Positions 43,001-55,969 of a stretch of 64,000 nucleotides of DNA are shown in pieces. The stretch is taken from contig CM048745.1 of the NCBI GenBank assembly GCA_026315105.1, forward strand, positions 788,373,390 to 788,437,389, written 5' to 3'. The stretch is from Locusta migratoria (lineage: Eukaryota; Arthropoda; Insecta; Orthoptera; Acrididae). The translations under genes and the position numbers were made by a program. A model generated the notes under the pieces. The model worked only from the letters and a program-made list of their open reading frames with translations. It had not been told where the DNA came from and did no database searches. Position 1 is the stretch's first letter, and every line of letters begins with the position of its first letter.

Positions 43001-43440
43001 ACGTTACAAATCGGTTAGAACAGCTCACATGGGGAAGTTGATGACAAAGGGGAAAAAACCCCAGCAGTTGAGCTTTTGGCTTTTTGAGGGCATGAAGTGA
43101 CGAGTCGGGAGCACGTGGGGTAGCTGGCCGGGCGGCGTCGCTCTGCATCAGTCAGCATGTGAATCTCCAGGTAGAGACTTTAGATTTTTGTGTGGCAATT
43201 GCCAAGTGTGGTTGCTCATGGTAGACTGCACCAAGTTGTATCGAGTGCTACTGTGTGTTGTGAATATTTAGCCGGTGGAACAAGGTGTGCATCGCATTGA
43301 ATTAAAGTGACTGTGATTTGTTAATGTAACACGTGTCGTCGCATAGGCACGAACATAAACGGTGTTTGAGACAGCCACATGGTGTGAAAACAATTTGTGA
43401 CAAATATTCATTTTTGTCTGGGGGCTCACGAGCTATAACT
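43001..43440 (+). repeat. Possible solo LTR end with PBS-like site
   Basis: 43419-43436 reads 'tctgggggctcacgagc', resembling the TGGGGGCTCGT-type primer-binding site of some insect LTR elements. The 400 bp before it are richer in GC than the surroundings. No second LTR, gag or pol is visible. Weak. Confidence 0.25.
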
Positions 43441-44879
43441 TTATTTGATAAATTTGTCGACGTACAGACGTATCAGCCACAGGGTTCTAATATTGTGAAA
43501 TAAACAACATAAAGTGAACTTTCACGTGTTTTCAAAAATAGTAGTTAGTACACCCTTTTCTCTCATGAACTTGATTTTATTATGAATTTGTTTTGTTAAT
43601 CATATGCAGGGAAGGAAAGCTGCGAACGTATGATATCATCCCCTAGAAAACGAGTCAAACAGTCGCAATCACAGTTCCAGTGTTTTTGCATGTTTAGGAA
43701 TTTGGTTCGCAGTTGGTGGTTGTGAGTTTTAAAAATTATTCTTTCCCTATTTTAAACTCTCACCCCGACCTTCACTCTCGCAAGGTAAAAGTTAAAAAAA
43801 AAGAGTATGTTTGTCAAAGCTAAACTCAAATATCATATAAATTTGGCTGTTTGTTAAAATACGGTCACTAAGAATATTGCGAGTTGGGTGCATAGATATT
43901 ATCGCAATAGTAGAGTCGTAATCGTCTCACTATAATTTTTTATTATTTACATTATTATTTGTGGCCGAAATGTTTGCAAAAAATTATAAAACTACAAATC
44001 TAAAGTGGGCCGTAAAACACGTCAGTGCGATTTTAAATTTTTTTTTATTTCTTTTCGTAACAGTCACGCTCCAATGGGAATGAAAGTGTGGTGCGTGCCA
44101 TGAAGCAAGATGCATGAATTCTCTCACCACATTTCAAGCCCTTTCCTTCTCACGTGATATCATGACTTGACCCTACTGAAATGTTACATTATTCTGTAAT
44201 CTCTCTGACTGAGATTCTACAATTGACATGCACAGTTTAGCTGATATTCGTGACATGAGCGTCGTCGGTAGACGTCAAACTGCGTCGTGAATGAGGGACA
44301 TCTGTAAGGTCCGTAAGACCATTTCTAACCCGCATGAACCATACGTAACGCCGAGCACGGCTTACGCACTCATCGCCGTAGGCTTCCTGCATTGTTTGGT
44401 GTTCCTTCTGTTTCAAGGAAAACAGACGCTTTTCTCCTCACACTCTGTCATCTCGAAATTCGCAAACTGCGCGACACAGTTCTACTCAATACAGCACTGG
44501 ACGATAACTGACAGACCTATAATAACCAAAATCCACTGGCACGAAATTTAAAATGTTCCTAAAATTTTCTGATCACTCCTCGTATGTGCGTACCAAGCAC
44601 GAATTAATAAATGTTTCGCAATAGGAGATCGTCAGTTTAAGTGTCTATTGTGAGTCACATTTGTGATGAGAGACAATAGCACCCACCGAAATTAAGCACC
44701 ACGGTGAGAGGCACAACAGAAAACTATTACAACCTCGTCGTTATTCATAGATCACGCTAAAGATACATTCTAACCAGATATTGATACCACATTGGCCTGT
44801 ATTGTCAAAATTATAACAGTAAATTAAAGTGTCGAAGATAAATATCAACAGTCATATCACAAAGGTTTGCATTTACATA
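43441..44879. other. Unassigned
   Basis: No feature supported. An 86-codon frame (44291-44551) has no motif. Confidence 0.45.
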
Positions 44880-44886
44880 TTGAATG

Positions 44887-45066
44887 TTCAAAATGTTCAA
44901 ATGTTTGTAAACCTATGGGACCAAAGTGCATTGTTCATCAGTCCCTAGACTTACAGACTACTTTAATTTATGCTAAGGACAACACACACAGCGATGCCCG
45001 AGGAAGGACTCGAACTTCCGACGGGGAGCAAGGCGCCTTAGAGTGCACGGTCATTCCCCGGCCATC
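44887..45066 (-). mobile_element. tRNA-derived SINE
   Basis: Minus strand 'ggccggggaatgaccgtgca' head, 'gaagttcgagtccttcctcg', body 'gggactgatgaacaatgcac'. TTGAATG flanks it at 44880-44886 and 45067-45073. Confidence 0.85.
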
Positions 45067-45073
45067 TTGAATG

Positions 45074-45479
45074 AAATGTAAAATTAAATGGGTCGATTCT
45101 TAATATCAAATACTAGCACACTTGATTCGAGTTTGTAGATTTCAGCGTCATCTGCTTCGAATGGAAAATGATAGTTCAAGTAAATGGTAATCAGAACCCC
45201 TGTAGAGTACAGTCGTTCGACTATTCACAATGGGAACCAAAGAAGCAGTAGGGAACATTGCTCCTTATGGCAGTCGGTCCACATGTAATTCAATACCGTC
45301 ATACGAAAAACATTAGAATACAAGTTATTAGAGTCGAGAGAGCAACGTAAATTCAATTTAATTACAATAAGTGACAATCGGGAACCTTATCAAACTCATT
45401 CAATGACACAATGAGTTTTCGTTCGTGCTCTGTATTTGAACGCACTGTTGACCAAAAAAAGCTCGCGTTTCTGATCGAA
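45074..45479. other. Unassigned, left of the inverted duplication
   Basis: No feature recognised. Similarity to the right arm begins at about 45480. Confidence 0.45.
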
Positions 45480-45889
45480 TCTAGATTAGGCTTGAAGAGA
45501 CGTAAGACACTGACGTTTTCATTGGTATCGGTTTACAAGGCCAATGTCTGAACCCGGTTAACTTTAGCATTGCACCAGGAATGGCATTAAGTTTAAATTG
45601 TTTCTGAGAGGTAACCACTAAAGGTATATAATACAGTGCAACTCACAGGTGTCAAACGTCATAAAATTGTGGAATAGAACGCAGTACCTATATGAATCGT
45701 TAACGAAGCACGATCACACGTCAGATATTAAATAAATTCGCAGACAGCTCTATATTTGAACTTGGAATGACGATAAATTGACTTCTTTCCCGGCAGGGAC
45801 CCAACCCCGGCTCTATTCGCTATTTATTATATATACGCAGAGAGATGAAACAGTTACTGTTCTCACCATTAGTGGGATGTGCATATGTT

Positions 45890-46081
45890 GCCGGCCGCGG
45901 TGGCCGAGGGGACTAAGGCGCTCCAGTCACGGTCTGCACTGCCACTACGGTCGGGGGTTCGAATCCCCCCTCGGGCTTGGATATTTGTGCCGTCCTAGTT
46001 CGTAAGTAGTTCATAAGTAGTTTGTAAGTTTAGGGACTGATGACCCCGTAGTTAAGTCCCATAGACTATACAAACATTTTT
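45890..46081 (+). mobile_element. tRNA-derived SINE
   Basis: GCCGGCCGCGGTGGCCGAGG head, GGTTCGAATCC, full body. Target duplication TGCATATGTT at 45880-45889 and 46082-46091. Confidence 0.95.
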
Positions 46082-46109
46082 TGCATATGTTCGGCTAGAA
46101 GTAGCGCAA

Positions 46110-46305
46110 GCCGCGGCGAATTAGCCGTGCGCACTGGAGCGCCGTGCTGCGGTGCGCGCGGCTGTTCGCCGTCGGGGGTTCGAGTCCCCCCTACGGGCAT
46201 GGGTGTTTGTGTTGTCCTTAGGTTAGTTTACCTTAGTTTAAGTAGTTTGTAAGCTACGGACTAATAACCAAGCAGTTGAGTCCGATAGATTTACAAACAT
46301 TTTGT
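46110..46305 (+). mobile_element. tRNA-derived SINE, other subfamily
   Basis: Head 'gccgcggcgaattagccgtg', B-box GGTTCGAGTCC, body 'gtgtttgtgttgtccttagg', 'ctacggactaataaccaagc'. Target duplication AGTAGCGCAA at 46100-46109 and 46306-46315. It inserted only about 20 bp from the previous SINE. Confidence 0.93.
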
Positions 46306-46749
46306 AGTAGCGCAATAAATAACGTCGTGCAGCCTGGGACTCCAACCCCGCACCTATCGTCTGCGTTTACCTCAGATGACTAGGTAACAACTCTCCCAAT
46401 CTCGTTTACTAGTAATTTGGATCGGCCGTTCATAGAGACCTGGAGGGGGTTGGCATTTTGAAGAAACAACGAAAACTAATCCAACTTTGTTCTAGTCAGT
46501 AGCGAATGGACATGTGTAATGTGTTTTGAAAGACGCCACAGTGCTAAATTCCTTACTTTCCGCTATTGGAGGTGGAGAGGGGGATTTTTGCGATTGTTAA
46601 AAACTGTTTCCCCAGCAGGAATCAAGCCATATCTTAGCCCGATCAACTACCGATTTTCAGATGTGGTAGTATAATGTTTTTCGTCAAAATAGAGTGCATA
46701 ACACATGGTACGAGAAGTAAAATAGCTCGGCGGTATCTGTCTACGTAAC

Positions 46750-46841
46750 AGTAATTTCTTGGCCTCGCGGTCTGAGGCGTCTTGTCGCGGAGTTGCGGTC
46801 GCTCCATCCAGAGATTCGACTCCTTCCTTGGGCATGTGTAG

Positions 46842-46897
<56 letters not shown>

Positions 46898-46985
46898 ATT
46901 CCTTAGCGTAAATTAATTAAAGTAGCATGTAAGGCTAGGTAGGGACTAATGACCTCAGTTGATTTGTCCATTAGAACTTTAACAA
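46750..46985 (+). mobile_element. Old SINE with internal (GT)n
   Basis: 'tcttggcctcgcggtctgag', 'gcatgtgtag', a (GT)n run at 46844-46896, then 'gtagggactaatgacctcag'. A degraded SINE head at the matching place in the right arm (about 57670-57720) suggests it was already present before the arms separated. Confidence 0.65.
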
Positions 46986-47127
46986 AAAAGTTATATACAG
47001 TATGTATAATTATGTAGCATTGCGTATGATAATATACTACGTTTTAGCATGCTCTGTGGTGATTTTGTATGACATGTTGCTGTATGCTTATTTAACTATA
47101 GTCTCGTTTCGCTCAAGTTTGTATGAA

Positions 47128-47295
47128 AAATGTGTGTGAAATCTAATTGGACTTAACTGCTAACGTCATCGATCTATACACTACTTAAACTATCTTAACA
47201 TAAGGACAACACAGAAGGACTCGAACCACCGACGCGAGTAGAAGCCCAATTGAAGACATGATGCCTTAAACCACGCAGCTACTCTGCGCGGCGCT
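47128..47295 (-). mobile_element. Diverged tRNA-derived SINE
   Basis: Minus strand 'gccgcgcagagtagctgcgt', 'ggtggttcgagtccttctgt', 'agtgtatagatcgatgacgt'. The right arm lacks it. Confidence 0.65.
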
Positions 47296-47878
47296 GAAGA
47301 ATGTAACATAGCTCTTACCATAATAAAAGAAATATTACGCATCTTAGAAGTAGCAAGGAACGTCGTTTACGCATTAGAAAACGGTTTCTAAAACGGGAAA
47401 TATATACCATGTGTAACAATATAGTCTGTTGGGATGAAAGCAGAGGAGGTCAATCGAAACACCAGAGCTCTGTATTTCACAGAACGAAGAATTTATTATA
47501 GGTAAGGGGGTATGAAAGGACACGCTCTCATAGAGAGGACTGATATACAGTAACGAAAGCATAAATTAAAAGAGTGTGCATGCTGTCAACGGAAACGAAT
47601 AGATTTTGTCACTGTATTGTGAGGGAACCGATCAGAAGGGTAACTGAGGTTATGATGCAAAAGCGGCGACAGCAAGTGAGAGAGAGAGAACAGAAGAGAA
47701 ATTAACTCTTAATAAATGCAAGACCGTTTGCGTATTTTGTGAAGGACAGAGGGTGCATTAATGGATGGAGGGGACGAGAGCGACGTATCCTAAATAACAA
47801 AAATTACTTTGACAGCGTCCATCTAAATGGATTACTCTGTTTGCATGGAGGCTGGGTATAAATGCAATAAAAATAGGA

Positions 47879-47985
47879 TATTGAGTGAAAGGAGAAGCAT
47901 TGAATTAAAATTAGTACCACAAGGAGGAATCGAACCCAGAACTCCATACTTACTTTAATTCAATACTTTTCCCTTCACTCAATGT
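47879..47985. repeat. Small fold-back with B-box-like centre
   Basis: 'attgagtgaaaggagaagca' and 'cttttcccttcactcaat' are inverted arms around 'ggaggaatcgaacccagaac' (complement of a GGTTCGATTCC B-box). The same structure occurs in the right arm at about 55255-55365, so it predates the duplication. Confidence 0.6.
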
Positions 47986-49804
47986 CTTTGACATATTGAC
48001 ACGGAAAACTGTCACTAAGTATATAAATTTATAATAAAAATAGGTTAATAAAGTAACTGTTTATTTTTAAAAAACTTCAATTAAAAGGTAGCTCAAAGGA
48101 AAAAGAAACACATATTTTATTTCTGTTGCCAAGAGATCTTCCACAGTCTCTCACTTACGAAATATGAAAATAGAGATGAGATTAAAAAAACATTTGAAGG
48201 ACTAATAATTTATTCAGAATCCCTCATTATTTGTTTCTTCCATTATGCAGCTTCTCTTCAGTAAATGCGACGACTCTATCTCGAGTTGATTGCTCACAGT
48301 GAGACGGCCTGATTTGTATTTCTGCTTTCCGCTCTCACTATGAAGCCAGGAAGTAAACATTATGTATTTACGTCAGGGCCCCGCTTTGTGCCGTGCTGGG
48401 GGCTGCTGCCCACCACCGTGACCGCCAGCTGGCCGGTTTCCGCCAAGCCTCGCCTCGGCACCAGCTGTGGTTGACCGGCCTGCCCGTAGCTCGCAAGCCA
48501 CGGCTAATACAGCGAGACTCAACCCTTGAAGTATGAAAAGTTTCTGCAAACCTACCCTAACATGTATTATAAACTACCACAGCTAGAGCTATTTTGCTAT
48601 AAAATGAGCAGCCACGTTATCTTTTGACACTTCATTCAAATATTTAACGAAGTGAAAGAATAGAATCATGATAAATTTAGTACCACATAATGTTTCACAT
48701 AGATAGCAATCATAAAACACAGAAAATTATTCTATCTTTTCAGCGCTCTGCATTAGTCTAGAAGGTAATGAAATATGTAGTTATCTTAGAAATGTAAGCA
48801 TGTTGTAAAATTAAACAGTTCTGGTGCCAACAACACAAATGTATACATGTAGTTTATCATTCACGTTTTGTGTACTTATAAAGTGTTTTCAATGTGTCGG
48901 TAAACAATAAGTGCTAAACAACGGAAATTACCTTCTGCTGGGGCTCTTCATTTACACGATTGTTCTGTTATTCACAGTGAAGTGTTTCGTAATGGGTTTA
49001 TATAATCGCTTCAGTTTCTCGACTGTTCCACGCTTATACTAAGCTTGAAATACTACTACTACTACTACTACTACTACTAATAATAATAATAATAATAAAT
49101 ACAAGTGCCAAATAGCATATGTGCGAGTTATAATCTGATATATTCTTTCAACTTTCTCGTCGTCTTCCCTCTATTCCATCAGGTAATAATCACATACTAC
49201 TCAGCAGTACCGCATAAGAGTGGGATCAATTGTAGGGTTGGCAGTCTCCTTAAGAGACGTGTAAATCTCCTAATGGTAGAGTCAATAACAGACCGTTTGT
49301 TTCACCTTCGCCAAAACATGTGTTATTCACAGTTAACATTGTTTTTAATTGTACCCCCTGGAATTTCGTCATATGTATAACATTCAAATTTGTTTTGCTT
49401 ATCGATATCTAGAAAGCTGACGAAACTCTGACTACTTATGTTCAGAGCCAAATGCATATTGATGTTTAAGGTCAATTGTCGCCATTTGCGCCGTGAAGAT
49501 ACAAATTCAAATTCATTTCGCAATTGACTTTCCTTTGCTGAGTTTTGTAGTGGGCTGCATTAACTGCCTCAAATCTAAGAGCAATATTCTGATAGCTCAT
49601 TAAATATTTGGAATATATATTCGAATCAGGAGAAGTGTACTTCACTTTGCTGGAAGAATTACACTCGCCACGTCCTTTTCACTAGATGCCTCCTCGTCTG
49701 TTACTGCAAACTATTACCTTACAGATAGGACATCACGAGTCCAGTCACATCAACTTAGGAAAGCGATATGGTTCGAAGTTGATTATGGCTGAAGATAGGG
49801 TTTT

Positions 49805-49972
49805 TTTTTCGCTTAAGGGACTTAACTGCGGGGTCATCAGTCCCTAAACTTACAAACTACTTATGAACTACCTTATACTAAAGACGACATAAACATCCAT
49901 GCCCGAGGGGGGATTAGAACCCCCGACGAGGAACGGCCTCGCACATCGGAGCATAGCACCTCAATCACCCCG
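49805..49972 (-). mobile_element. Partial tRNA-derived SINE
   Basis: Minus strand: head fragment 'attgaggtgctatgctccga', GGTTCTAATCC (B-box with one change), full body to 'cagttaagtcccttaagcg'. Confidence 0.8.
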
Positions 49973-52299
49973 TTTATATGGGCTCTCAAAACCGGATTTC
50001 GTAAATCGATTTCCCAATTCTGCTTTTGGTTGGTCATGTAATCACTCCAAAATCGATTCTGGAAATCCGCTTCTCTAAAGCGGTTTTCCAGTTCCACAAT
50101 CGATTTTCGTGCCCATGTAAACGCAACCGTTTTTGAAGCATTCTTGGTTTGTCAGACTGTGTTTTCTTGTTAATAACTTTCGGCACATATGGACAGAGTG
50201 ATATTTTCTAATGTGAAATAAGAGTATAAATATTTAGAGTGAACATGACTCTGTGTATTTAAATAAAGAAAAATAGCGATTCTACTGACTAAATCAGGAA
50301 CCGAATCAGCTGTTTTTCAGCCGCCATATCAAGTGAGCTAGGAAATCCGATTCGACAGCGAAAAACGGTTTACGAAAATCGATTATGGTCTACCGGAAGA
50401 TGTGTTGCAAGTAAACATAGTGAATGCGCTTGGCCACTCCACAGCGGCGTTGAAGATACCAAAAATCGTTTTGGCACTCTTTAAATATGAAATTAGAGTA
50501 AAGATTTAGAAACCTTTGCCGGTTTGATGTTAATTTTTCTAGATATTTCATAACGCTGGAAAAGTAGTTGTTCAAACGTCCTGCTACATGTCGATATCAA
50601 TACAATGGAACTGTAACTCATTGGATTACTTTTATTTTCTTTATATATCTGTGCAACATTCCATTCGTCTCCCTCACTATAAATACATCAATGCTCGACC
50701 TCACGTCGTAGGAGAAGTAATTAAGTCATGCATAATGTGTGCACAAGATGTTCTCCTAAGATGTTGGACCACTCGAGAAAGACATTGCCTGTAGACAAAT
50801 GATCTTCCTGGTACGACTATGGTAGTGAAATGACAACATGGTGGTTCATGTCTGGTGACAGTTGTACTGCTTCCCTGAATGACAGAGAAGAATCTAGATT
50901 AAAAGAAATAATCCGACACAAGCTGCTTGTGGCCACTGAGTGCACGCATTGGAGAAGTTGAACAGTTGTGCCCAGCTGGAATTCGGGTCTAGTTTCTAAG
51001 CAGTTACGGTAACCACTGCACGAGCGAGAAAACAACGATCATCGCAGGTGCACGGGCTACCGCTCCTCCCCCCCCCCCCCACTCCCCTCGTTACCCACGA
51101 AACTCAAACTTCCTCACACTGCTCACGTAGTTGCCGTTTCCAATTTGCACTCACTGCTCGTGGCACTTTGCCGATTACCTCGAGAGTTCAGGCGTAATGT
51201 GCATTTGCGCTGAAGGCTGGAGTTGTTCTTGTCTTCTCCTTAATTATGTATATTTATGTCGTGTCTGCTCTTTCGAAAGAACAGTCACGAGACATATATG
51301 TATATAGAAGAACCTTTCAAGATTCACTTATTGGTGGTATTCCAATTAAAATGTCTGAAAATTGAACTTCGGTGTGTCATTTACTTATCACATATATGAT
51401 TACAGACAAGGGTGATGAATTTGACGTAGCAACTACAACTATTCTCGATCTCTACTTTCTGAATTATCTGCATCGGCCTTCACAAGGGCAATGAGGAGGC
51501 GATTCACGCTGCAGCTGTTCGCTTCCTTCATGAAAATGTCGACGCTCTCTAAAGATTAAGAGGCAGTAGCTCTCAGCTACAAATTGGAGCGAGAGTAACA
51601 TTTTACCCACTCTCTGACAGAGCTACAAACTGCTATATCGAATTGAGAAATATTTATGGCAGATTATGCTACTGTCTAGTAAGCACCTCAGAAAAGCAGA
51701 GCCAATTTTAAAATGATATTGAAGTTATATCTTCACGATGCAAATCCGACAATTGACCCTAAACATAAATATGATTTATGATTACCAGAAAATTTTCGTC
51801 AGTCCTTGAGAAATCGATAAACAAAACAAATTTAAGCATTATACACCTAACAAAATTTCTAGTGGGTACAATTGAAAACAACGTTAACTACGAAATATAC
51901 ATATTTTGGTGAAGATAAAACAAGCGCCTGTTATTGACACAACCATTAGAAGATTAAAACGTCTCCATAGGAGGCTATAAACCCTACAATTGCTCACCTC
52001 TTCCGCAGTATTGCTGAGTAATGTGCGATTATTACCTGACGGTATAGAGGGAGGACACTGAAAAAGTTGGAAAAAGATATCAGATTGGGCGGTATAGTGA
52101 ATTTTTTTTACTACATAGGTTGGGGAGGGGGTGGAGATGGCAGGGGGATGAGGAGGGGAAGCAAAATATTAAAACAAAAGAGTTTTCAATGTAGCACGCT
52201 TCTTCTATGAGATTTAAATCACCAACTTCTCCTACAAATGCAAAGAGCTTTTGTACTCATTACCGTACAAAGTATGTTACATTTGTAAGAAGGCCGCAC

Positions 52300-52465
52300 A
52301 GAGATGCCATGTCATGGATCGGGCTGCTGCTCGCGTAGGAGGATCGAGTCCTCCCTAGGGCGTGGGTATGTGTGTGTGTTGTCCTTAGAATAAGTTAGTT
52401 TAAGTAGTGTGTAAGTTTAGGGACTGTTGAACTTAGCATACCACACACTTTCGAACATTTGATTT
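52300..52465 (+). mobile_element. Diverged tRNA-derived SINE
   Basis: 'gctgctgctcgcgtaggagg', 'atcgagtcctccctagggcg', 'gtgtgtgttgtccttagaat', 'aagtttagggactgttgaac', 'actttcgaacatttgattt'. Confidence 0.7.
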
Positions 52466-52721
52466 GAATTTTAAGAATAATATAATGGTAATTAGGATTC
52501 GCATGTATCCTTTTTGGCACTTGTTTTTCTCGATCTTCGTATAAGCGTGGAACAGTCGAGAAACTAAAGCGATCCTATGAACCCATTAAGAAACACTTCA
52601 CTATGAATAACAGAACAATAGTGTAAATGAAGGGCCTCAGCAGAAGGTATTTCTGTTTCGTAGCACTTATTGTTTCAGAGACAATGAGAACACTTTATAA
52701 GTTAATGATATACTACATATA

Positions 52722-54338
52722 CAGTGAATAACTTTAATATTCGGACACTGTGATATTTCAATCTTGGAACATCATAACTTTATTTAAAACAAAACAAACA
52801 AAACGTATAACCAATTATTACATTAGGTGATGTGTCTTGTAAGTAATCATATAAATTTTATTGAGATAACTTGCATAACTTCCTTAATAATGCAATTTAA
52901 ATACAACTCGGTCCTATATTCACGTTACTTTAATATTCGGACACTTTGCGGAACTAAGTATTTCGAGACAAAATTTTATGGAAAATAAATGTTTCAATAT
53001 CATGTTGGGTAGCCATTCTGTTTTATCACTTCTTTCAAACGCTACGGCTTACTGCTAATGATACTTTTTTAAATAGCCCGCACGTAGACTGTCCCATTCT
53101 TCTTTCGGTCGAAGCTTCAGACTTTCTTTGGAAGATATTGGTGTACTTCTAATACATCGCTTCACTTCTCCCCACACATTCTCAATCGGGTTGAGATCTG
53201 GTGACTGAGGTGGTGGTGGTAGGACTTTGGGGCAGTTGTACAACAAATATTCCTGCATAATGCGAGCCTTATGTTTCGGATCATTGTCCTGGTAAAATCT
53301 GAAGGTGTTTGATATCCCCATGGTTTCAGCACTTTTTCGTAAATTGTTCTTTAATATGTTCAAATAGACATATTTGTCCATAGTATTGTCGATGAACACC
53401 AATTCGCCCGGTCCAAATGTCGATATACAGCCCCAGACAAGGACACTGCCACCTCCATGCTTTACAGTGGGTTTAATATTTGTGACGGTAAATTCCTCTT
53501 TCTTCTTCCGCCACATCATGGTTCGTCCGTCCGACCCACAGACGTTAAATTTACTTTCGTGACGTCATTCTAGCAAATTGCATCCTTCGTAATAAACTCC
53601 CTATCAAAGTCCAATCTTTTCTGTCCATTCTGTTGAGTCACATAAGGTTTCTTCCGAGCCACTCTTCCATTGTATCCACTTTCTTTCAATGCTCTGCGAA
53701 TCATTTGAGGATGTACCTTCTTGCCAGTCTCGTTTAGAGGATCACGTGCTAATTTCGGTGCACTGAGTGTAGGATCCTTCTTTATTTTTCGTATTAACTT
53801 CCTCTTGTCACGAGCATCCAACTTCTGTGGCTGGCCCATTTGTGGTATGGAGTCTACACGGTCCTCGTTTTTGAAACGCCTAACAATATCTGCCACAGTA
53901 CTCTTACTCATGTTGAGCATGGCAGCATTTTGTCGATATGATTTTCCTTTCGCATTGTGAAAAATCACAATTTGTCGTATCTCAAAGTTGGTATTATCTT
54001 TGCGTGGCATCGTACCGTCTGGACAGTCGACCGCGCTTGTGAACACACACCTGCCTTCATACTAGAAGCAGGCCTACTCACCCCGGCGTGAATGGTGACA
54101 AGTGCGACACTGCCATCTGTCCGGATATTAAAGTAACGTGACCATCGAGGAGTGGTTCATTTTAATCGCATTCTTTAACAATCGTTTTACTTTATGCAAA
54201 CAACGTTCATACTGTTATTTACAAGACATGCACCTTCATATAATATTTGGTTATGTTATATTTTTGTTAGTTCCGAATACAGTTACAACGCAGCATTCTA
54301 AAAATATCTTGGTGTCCGAATATTAAAGTTATTCACTG
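52722..54338 (-). mobile_element. Tc1-like transposon (1617 bp), nearly complete
   Basis: Ends CAGTGAATAACTTTAATATT and its exact inversion, with TA at 52720-52721 and 54339-54340. The left arm of the inverted duplication shows the unoccupied site. A transposase on the minus strand is in two frames. The TIRs are long-range intact, so mobilisation in trans remains conceivable. Confidence 0.93.
53055..54046 (-). pseudogene. Tc1-like transposase, broken at the first catalytic residue
   Basis: The upstream frame (53570-54046) carries the DNA-binding part: RQIVIFHNAKGKSYRQNAAM, STVADIVRRFKNEDRV, GQPQKLDARDKRKLIRKIKK, LNETGKKVHPQMIRRALKES and RKKPYVTQQNGQKRLDFDRE. The downstream frame (53055-53519) has KHGGGSVLVWGCISTFGPGE, RFYQDNDPKHKARIMQEYLL (second Asp) and PPPPQSPDLNPIENVWGEVK (last Glu). 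Between them the family's VDES block that holds the first Asp is gone and a stop follows ITKDAIC. About 330 residues overall, the usual size. DD34E spacing is kept for the last pair. Confidence 0.85.
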
Positions 54339-54931
54339 TATATATTTCTGTTGTTCCCACCAGAATTGTTTAATTTTAAAACATACGCAGTTTTCTAGGT
54401 TGAATACATATTTTATTGTGTCTAAATCTAATGCAGAGCGCTGAAAAGATAGTTTCCTATGTCGTATGATTGCTATTTAGGTGAAACATTATGCGGTAGC
54501 TGCGTTTATCATGATTCTATTCTTTAACTTCGTTAAATATTTGAATGAAATGTCAAAAGATAAAGTGGCTGCTCATTTTATAGCAAAATAGCTCTAGCTG
54601 TGGTAGTTAATACTACACACTTGGGTAGGTTGGCACAAACGTATGAGCCTGGTTTGCGGTCTGTGCCTGTATTAGCGGTGGCTCGAGAGCTATGGGCTGG
54701 CCGGTCAACCACAGCTGGTGCCAAGGCGAGGCTTGGTGGTGATGCCCAACAGCCCCCAGCACAGCCCAGAGTGGGGCTCTTACGTAAATACAGAATGTTT
54801 ACTTCCTGGCATCATAGTAAAAGCAGACAGCCGAAATACAAACCAGGCCGTCTCGCTGTGAGCAATCAACTCGAGATAGAGTCATCGCTCTTACTGAAGA
54901 GAAGCTGGTCTGACGATGTTATAGATTCTAC

Positions 54932-55100
54932 GCTGAGATGTATTATGAAAGAAACAAATAATGAGGGATTCTGAATAAATTATTGGTACTTCAATTTTTT
55001 TTTTAATTTTAAATCTGCTGAGATGTATTATGAAAGAAACAAATAATGAGGGATTCTGCATAAATTATTGGTACTTCATTTTTTTTTTAATTTTAAATCT
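54932..55100 (+). repeat. 85-bp tandem duplication
   Basis: Units 54932-55016 and 55017-55100 start 'gctgagatgtattatgaaag' and end 'taattttaaatct', with very few differences. Present only in the right arm. Confidence 0.9.
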
Positions 55101-55969
55101 CCTAAGTGAGACTATAGAAGAAATAAAATATGAGTTTCTTTTTCCTTTGAGCTGCCTTTAAATTGATTTTTTTTAAATATACAGTTCCTTTATTATCCTA
55201 TTTTATTATAAATTTATATACCTAGAGACAGTTTTCCGCGTCAGTATGTCAAAGAAATTAAGTGAAAGGAAAAGCATTGAATCAAAGAAAGTATGGAGGT
55301 CTGGGTTCGATTCCCACCCTTGGCGCAAACATTAATTCAATACTTCTCATTTCACTCAATATCCTATTTTTATTCATTTATACGTAGACTCCATGCTTAC
55401 AAAGTAATCAGTTTAGATGGACGCTGTTAAAGTAATTTTTGTTATTCCAAATACGTCTCTCTCCTCCCCTCCATCCATTAATATACCCTTCACCCTTAAA
55501 AAAAATATGCAAACGATTTGTCTGGTATTTATTCGTTGTTAATTTTCCCTACTTTCTCTCTTTCTCTCTGTCACCTCCCTTACATTATCACCTCAGTTGC
55601 CCTTTTGGTCTATTCCCCCAAAAAGCTGTAAAAAATGGTGGTTTCCGTTAAAACAATACTGTCTCTTTTAATGTCTGCTTTCTTTACTGCCCCTGGGTCC
55701 TCTCTATGAAGCAGTGTTCCTTTAAAAATCTCCGATAATCAATCCTTCGTTCTGTAAAACATTCGCTCCTTTTCTCTCGGCCCTAAAACAAACTGTGATA
55801 TATTAGTAAGGAGTACTTTTCAAGCATTTCACTCTTTTATTTTCCAGTTCTGCACTCCTGTTCATTCCTATATTCCGCCCTCCCTCCTGCTACCCCTCCC
55901 TTGAAATATTTATCTGCATCTCCGTGCTTCTTTTCACAATTTCGTGCTTGGCAGATTATTTTTAATCAC

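Larger units (their letters stand above)
45480..49043 (+). repeat. Left arm of a large inverted duplication
   Basis: Colinear, in reverse, with 61890 down to 52537. Matching landmarks: 45487-45690 with 61890-61698 ('agacactgacgttttca'; 'cataaaattgtgga'), 45790-45889 with about 58210-58100 ('cccggcagggac'), 46320-46660 with 58135-57850 ('gttaaaaactgtt'), 46990-47105 with 57665-57580 ('tgcttatttaactat'), 47300-47395 with 57545-57465, 47480-47990 with 55760-55250, and 48000-49043 with 55250-54340 plus 52720-52537 ('gcgtggaacagtcgag'). Diverged by substitutions and indels. Contains three or four SINEs. Confidence 0.8.
49044..52536. other. Spacer between the duplication arms
   Basis: About 3.5 kb. 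It holds a (CTA)n(ATA)n microsatellite (about 49050-49098), a partial SINE (49805-49972, minus), a possible DNA-transposon fragment starting 'ccccgtttatatgggctctc' (about 49975-50390), a C run (51067-51085) and a diverged SINE (52300-52465, plus). No long open frame. The rest is unassigned. Confidence 0.5.

Noticed and set aside
43001..43440. Complete LTR retrotransposon starting here
   Set aside because: Only a PBS-like motif is visible; no second LTR, gag or pol follows.
45890..46305. Possible tRNA-Leu/Ser genes (A- and B-boxes)
   Set aside because: They are SINE heads: no matching acceptor stem, followed by the SINE body and bounded by target duplications.
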